Below are positions 58,596 to 64,000 of a DNA stretch of 64,000 nucleotides, in pieces. The position numbers were made by a program, and so were the translations under genes. The stretch's first letter is position 1. The number at the start of each line of letters is the position of its first letter. The notes below the pieces were generated by a model. It was not told the DNA's origin and made no database searches. It worked only from the letters and a program-made list of their open reading frames with translations. This DNA comes from Amoeboaphelidium protococcarum (taxonomy: Eukaryota > Aphelidiomycota > Aphelidea): contig JALECJ010000020.1 in assembly GCA_023515745.1 (NCBI GenBank), positions 868,001 through 932,000 of the forward strand, read 5' to 3'.

Positions 58596-60044
58596 TCATT
58601 ACTTCACAAGCTTACATAGTTTAATCCCTTTTTACACTTGATACTTGCACAGTGCCGGCGAGAGGAATATACTAATCAGCCCAGCGAAAGAGATGCCTAA
58701 CGTGTCACTGACAGCCGCGGAGGCCATTGCGAATTCGCGACTTTCGCTCGAGTAGTTCTGATCTGCTCCAAATCTCTATCGTATCTAATTAAAAGCATTA
58801 ACATACGTGGATCCGCCCAGCAACCCTTCCCATAAAATCACAATGTAAATCAAGTATACAGATGGAATAAATCTGAATAAGGCTTCACTAATCAAGAAGA
58901 TGAGCGTGCCAACTTGCAGTAGACTAAGAATCCAAATCTGACGAATGGGAAACCACTCCACTGAGCTTCTACTGACTAGAACACCGATCTAGTATAGAAA
59001 TTAATAGTACACATACGCGTCTCTCAGTCGAGATATTTCATCCAAAGATGGCGACGGTGAAGCGTAGAGCAAGTTGGGACATACTCCCTAGTTTATAGTA
59101 TACTCAGCCATAAATACCAGAAATAGAGGCAGCATGAACGGGACAAACATTATTCGTAGTATCGATAACCTTTCATTTAAAGCCAGTTTACCGCTACCAT
59201 TAGATACAGTGGATACGAACTATTACTCATCCACAATGTACATTCCATCGGACGATTGTGGCTACTCTTCAGGTAATACTTAATAATCCGCTTATGAAAC
59301 TATAGCTCTCTTCAGATTAAATAGTCCTAATAGTCGTCCAGCTATCGTCTAATCCACTGCGGAGCCAGTCCAATGTCGTAAAAGAATAAAGTAAGAGTAC
59401 GCCATGAAAAGGGGTGCAATACTAGCAATTGCCAGTGTGATAGTGAGCGATACTCTGAGCCAAGTAGTGAGAGCCAAATACGCCAGCGCTCCACCAACAC
59501 CAGCCATTCCCGTTCCAGTAGACCATCCCGACAGAGCCATGGTGCTTAGCAGTTCACGACTGGTATGATCATTGCGGTCTATAAATTGCGGAGCAGAAGT
59601 CAGAGACAGAAACGAAATCTCTCCCAGACCGCTTGCAATCGATGCAAGGACTATCCCAAATAATCGAATCCAGATATTGGGAATCCAGGCGACTTCGTGC
59701 AAAGATATAAAACTAAGGGCGATGCATATGAAAATTCTCAGGTCATAGCCCACCCGGTGCATCATATGAGGAAATACAAATTTCACAATAAGCGATGGGA
59801 TAATATCAGCCAGCAATATAGATCCTTCGCTCACACCTGTATTCTCTTGCTACTTTATAATATCTTGTGCAGCACTCAGAAACACGACATAGGTGAAATT
59901 GTTGATCAGACCGCATATTGCAAATCCAATGCGAATCTACCTTCTACTCATAGCTGGGTCATTAGCAGAAACTTGATCAGTGTCTTCCACTTGGATATTG
60001 TCGCCTTCATGTAAATTGGATATTTTCCGCATACTCACAGACAT
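58596..60044 (-). CDS. BTN1: CLN3/battenin family membrane protein
   Basis: 482 residues with about ten membrane helices. Family blocks are GFAICGLINNFTYVVFLSAAQDI, LLADIIPSLIVKF, GLGEISFLSLT, GWSTGTGMAGVGGA and near the end ASAAVSDTLGISFAGLI. CLN3/Btn1 sits in the vacuole/lysosome membrane and affects pH and amino-acid balance; in humans loss causes Batten disease. The loop with Glu/Gln/Pro between the halves is of normal length. The last sense codon before TGA is TAA. No intron seen. Confidence 0.92.
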
Positions 60045-60392
60045 TTACTTTTCATCAACAATTAATCTATTCCACTAAATTCAATCTGCAATTTCCAGAA
60101 GAATTAAAGCTTTATACACATGCAATAATTAGGAGTCAAGTGAAGGAGAGCTGATGCTGATAAAAAATTCTACAAAGAGATGCGATCAAAACGCGGGATC
60201 TCTATCGCTCAGTCTTTTCTAAGCGTAAAGTCCGGATATCTTAATTATTATAGAAATACCATGATAAATGCGCGTTTTGGAAGGAAATATCTGGCCAATG
60301 TCAGTAATGCTGCTTTAAAAAAATAAAAAGTCTCGCCTCCCCAACTCTAATAAAAGCCATTAGAAAGTTATGAGGTTAACGCGTAGAAATTG
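60045..60392. other. Divergent intergenic region
   Basis: About 350 bases between CLN3 and uL5m starts. AT-rich with an ACGCGT-like box near 60379. No gene. Confidence 0.4.
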
Positions 60393-61400
60393 ATGCCTTC
60401 ATAGATCTTGAATCGTTATGAAGAGACGTATGATGCCAACTTGGCTGAAGATTTGGCAATTCTGAATTATGATCACTTTAAGCATGCCAATCCTCAGTCG
60501 GCATATAGACGTATTCTCTAAGAGGTGAATTAGGATATTAATGCCCCATTTGAGGAAAAGTGTTAGCAGTGGCGTATGTATTAGCTGAATTAGCTCGAGA
60601 ACTAGGATGTTGGTAGTAAGTCTTCGGCTGCCAGCTCTAAAAAGAAATTGGAATAGAAAGCGTAATAGCTGAAGGCGGAGAAGTAACGCGTCAATCACCT
60701 GGATAAGCTATCTCAGTATCTTGATATCTCTGCCTCTTCCAAGTCTGGTAGTACATAGAGCTCGTCGCATAACCAGCTCAACATTTACGAAACCTTGCCG
60801 CGTATCCAGAGTGTATCCATTGCGATGCGAATGCCTCAGGCTGTGGTGTAATCGAAAAAAGTTTTGCTCTATGGAATGCTGGCTCTAAACTTGTGCACTG
60901 GCTAGTAAGCGCAAATCATTTATGCCGGCGATAATGACACTAATGCCAAGTAGCGAATTAGATCTGGTATGCCTATTGGAGTCAGAGTGCGTATGACTGA
61001 TTCTAAAGTATTCGGCGACTTTTTGGGCAAGTTTGCAGAGATTGTGTTGCCAAAATTGAGAGATTTTAAAGGCTTCGGTAAGACAACTTCCAATATCGGG
61101 CATCATGGCGTGAATGGTCATCCATAGAGTACTGTCACCTTGAAAATGGACGCGGAGTCTTGGTAATCTTATCCAGAGATATCTCAAGCTTATCTGAAGT
61201 TTCCTCATACTGGCTCAGTGGGATCTCTTCAGAATTATGAAATCTCTATTTAAACTGTCAACACTCACTCGCCGGATGATATTAAACTGCTTCTGAGTGG
61301 ATATAGAATTCCTTTCACTTTTATGGAAGATGCGCCAGAGTCCTTCCTGGAAGATTTGAAGGCCCAAAATGCTCAGCTGGAGGAGATTCAGGATGTTTGA
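60393..61400 (+). CDS. Mitochondrial ribosomal protein uL5m, tentative
   Basis: 335 residues. The middle carries the L5 pattern: LPRIQSVSIAMRMPQ, ALNLCTGQQAQI, then SGMPIGVRVRMTDSKVFGDFLGKFAEIVLPKLRDFKGF. This last block is the strong L5 signature (GxxIG...F...LPxxxDFxG). The first 145 residues are helical and Gln/Lys-rich with a basic start, a mitochondrial-type extension. A further C-terminal part of about 80 residues ends LEEIQDV. At least a dozen Gln are TAR. It would sit in the central protuberance of the large mitoribosomal subunit. Confidence 0.78.
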
Positions 61401-61513
61401 ATTAAAAGTACCGACAGATTAATAAAAGGCCAAGACTTATAATTATTAAGTTGATGAGCAATTTCATTTAACTACAATTATTTAATATTCAATCTTGGAT
61501 AAAATATAGCAAG

Positions 61514-63295
61514 TCACTCTTAATTAACGCGAAGTTTGTCCTTCTCCTCTCGCTTGGTCTTCCTGTCCATGTTCTCCTTGTTGCGAATCTTGTGCTCTTC
61601 ACGCGTCTTGTACTCAGTCTCTGCAACTATCTGAGATAGAAGATCTTTAGGAGCTAGACTATCAACGTGTTGGTGCAAGTTGGCAAAATGAGGTGCGCCT
61701 CTATTCTGATCCAATACAGCAACTTGGTTCAAATACTCTCGACTATAATTACGCGCACCAGTGAGGAGGGATGAAGCACGTAACAACTCTCCTCTTATAA
61801 AATACAACGAGTCTCTTCCTACTGGGCGCCCCAGATTATGTCCCACTTCAAAAGGATCTTCGATACAAACCCAAAATCTCTAGTACTGCTCCTTTGACTG
61901 CTACTACTACTATTATTACTATTTGGACTGCTCCGAGATTTCTTTATTCTCTTTTGCAACATTTACATCTGACGGAGCACCATCCTGAACAAGCTCCTCT
62001 TTGTCCTTTGATTCTTTCTACTATTACTGTTAATCCAACAGAGGAACCCATCCTTTATCGGCTTTAGTCAAGATGCCGCCCAGACGAATAGAAGCCACAT
62101 GTTCTTTAAAGTCAAAATCAAATGCCCAATACTTTATAAATCCATAAAACAAAGATCCCAGCGATTACTCGTTAAGATTCTTGATCTTAATAGCTTCCAG
62201 AGTCTCAAAGAAATAAGTGTCATATTATTCATCAGTGACCACTTGCCTCCACTCTTTATCCACCATAGTTGGATCATGAGATTCCGAGGTATTTACTTCA
62301 ACATTCTAACCTTCTATCGGCACTAGCTCGTGGCCAAAAGTCTTTACTGATATCGGTCGCTATGGTGTCTGACCATCAGCAGATAGCTTCTATAGATTGG
62401 GCAATACAGGTGGACTAACACCACATTACAGATAATGGATGACCATCAATACGTACGCGTAGGATGACAAAGTTCCAGAGTAGGTGTCATTAATAGAACG
62501 CCGCTTAGACCAATACTTTACCAAATAGACTAAATGCCTCAACCGTACATCAAACATACTGTAAGCATGCAATAATCTGGTATTATACACGGCCAAAGTA
62601 TTCTAAAATCCCAAATCGACGTTAATTCCAGTAACAGCATCACGATACTTGATAATTGGAATACGAGTCTTTGTGAGAACTTTCACGTCCTAAAATCGTT
62701 TACTTTCAGCACTTGTCAAACGCTCTCCGATAAAGTCAAGAATTACCTGAGGGATAGTAAGAGGAGGCTATTGACGTGGAGCCTTCATCTTCTCTTCCTC
62801 ATCCTCACCATCACCATCACCACTATCTCCTCCCTAATCTCCATCAACATCGCTTTTACCACCTCCAACAGCTACTGGGCCTTTAGCAGCAACATGCTGT
62901 TCATAATCGCGAACAGATTACTCATACTCTTCCCTAATCTACTTGCATTTCTGTAATCTCAGCTGCTCCATCTCAATCAGCTTGACATCACTCAGGTCCA
63001 TACACAAGTCCATATCGACGGAACCACGCAAGAAGAGTCCATTAGCAGCAGAGCCAAATTTGTGCAGTAGAATATTGTCCCTGCCGAAGAGCGTACTAAG
63101 AAACTCATACAAATACAAGTACGTTCCATTCAGCTATTCCACCTCTTCAGCCGTGGGCTCAATCTCGCGAACTAACTGGAGACACTCTCGAGTGAAAGCA
63201 CCATCCAGATAATGCTGCGGTGGCAACTTGTGATAATGATCATAATGTCCTCGCTATGGCTACTTCTACCTTCCAGAGCTAAAATCTGCAGTCAT
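61514..63295 (-). CDS. Terminal nucleotidyltransferase (Cid1/TUT/TRF-like poly(A)/(U) polymerase)
   Basis: 593 residues. The nucleotidyltransferase core has [22 protein letters not shown], with the helix-turn GS and the paired Asp of DMD, and a third Asp in [10 protein letters not shown]. The palm continues as [12 protein letters not shown] and [18 protein letters not shown]-associated block [19 protein letters not shown] follows. An acidic Gly/Asp insert sits between the second and third Asp. Near the end a Gln run of seven is six-sevenths TAR. Such enzymes add A or U to RNA 3' ends for decay or maturation. Substrate unknown. A basic C-terminus follows the PAP domain. Confidence 0.88.
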
Positions 63296-64000
63296 ATTAA
63301 CAATTTAATGGAATATATTCTGTGAGATATAGGAGTTACAGTGTAATTGTTCTACGGAAGTTAGAACAGAACGGCGTTTGCTTTAGAATAAAGGAAGAAC
63401 GTGTACAAGCGCGCGTACGGATAGAAATGATTAGATGAGCAACTTCAACTAAAGATAAAACGACAGAATTCAGAGAGTGATTGCGTCAGACCGGGTAGAA
63501 ATGTTTTACAATGTAGAAACGGCTAAAAACAGATATCGAACGTGTGCCGCACAATCTTTGACAGGAAAAGAATAATGATGTTTCACCATATGCATTACAC
63601 TAAAAGAAAATTAATCCACTCTTTACCGCTCGCTGCCTACAGTAGAAAGTTTCGTTTTGTAAACTGTTTGTTTCACCCCACTCGGCTTTCAAGATCAACA
63701 AAATATCCGCACCTCGCTTGGCAACCGCATTATCACTCTCCCTTCCCTCCTTTCTTAGTGATTATTATTAGGGTGTCGTTGGTGTTATACATAAAGAAGC
63801 TGGAGTGTATTCTTTCGTTATTTGTTTCATCGGTAACTCTCTAAAGCTTTCGTAGATATTCAGAATTGCTTAGTGTTAATTCATTGTTGGCACTTTTACT
63901 CATACTACACTGCATATAACTTTGTTTGGGCAGGCAATTTATTGACAAGAATTATTTAAAAGTTTTTTTCTTTCTAATCAAATACATAGAATTAGTAGTT
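63296..64000. other. Intergenic to window end
   Basis: About 700 bases upstream of the nucleotidyltransferase gene. AT-rich with a cgcgcgta patch near 63410. Frames here lack ATG or homology. A gene may begin beyond the window. Confidence 0.4.

Overview
The window is nuclear DNA of a eukaryote that reads TAA and TAG as glutamine and stops only at TGA (the code 6 pattern). With a standard code nearly every gene looks broken. With TAR=Gln about 40 intact genes appear, and every model ends at TGA. TAR codons sit where homologues have Gln: EF-1alpha (20304), GTP cyclohydrolase I (RGVQK and VQERLT), eRF1, MetE and cytochrome b2. The gene set points to an opisthokont on the fungal side: an EF-1alpha with the opisthokont-type insertion, a CYB2-type flavocytochrome b2, saccharopine reductase of the aminoadipate lysine pathway, isocitrate lyase, B12-independent MetE, an OCH1/SUR1-type GT32 and crinkler-like genes. 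A P2X channel and a possible CEP95-like centrosomal protein suggest a zoosporic or other early-diverging lineage. The lineage is inference; I cannot name the species.

Layout. 1-5.3 kb: 3' part of a sorting nexin, a perfect 174-bp tandem duplication, an unknown nuclear-looking protein, MetE. 5.6-7.8 kb: splicing factor SF3A1 and a frameshifted crinkler-like gene. 8.4-14.1 kb: two tandem paralogous single-pass receptor kinases with beta-propeller ectodomains, non-RD (HCD) catalytic loops and a shared short C-lobe. 14.3-21.3 kb: WRAP53/TCAB1, YOP1, IRC3, a REX-type exonuclease, EF-1alpha. 21.3-29 kb is looser: repeats, an RRM-like protein with a hydrophobic leader, a frameshifted coiled-coil gene, a secreted Cys-rich protein, GT32, a long inverted repeat and mitoribosomal uL4m. 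29-49.6 kb is dense: a 994-aa helical protein, GCH1, PLGRKT, a CTD-interacting protein, MINDY deubiquitinase, P2X, a cytochrome b5-like protein, a hot-dog protein, isocitrate lyase, a CEP95-like protein, a J-protein, DCP1 and LYS9. 50-64 kb: eRF1, a P-loop NTPase gene between two copies of a phosphatase-gene end, LRR-PP2C, CYB2 with a peroxisomal C-terminus, CLN3, uL5m and a terminal nucleotidyltransferase.

The main biological theme is the altered code and its machinery. eRF1 keeps NIKS, YxCxxxF and GGQ, but the residues just before NIKS differ from the canonical motif. Several genes carry TAR codons directly before the TGA stop, as if the old stop were still there. Introns are few and short (61-84 nt where modelled) with GT-AG ends. 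Genes are packed on both strands and one convergent pair overlaps by 31 bp. I saw no tRNA or rRNA gene, so the expected tRNA-Gln species for TAA/TAG must lie elsewhere.
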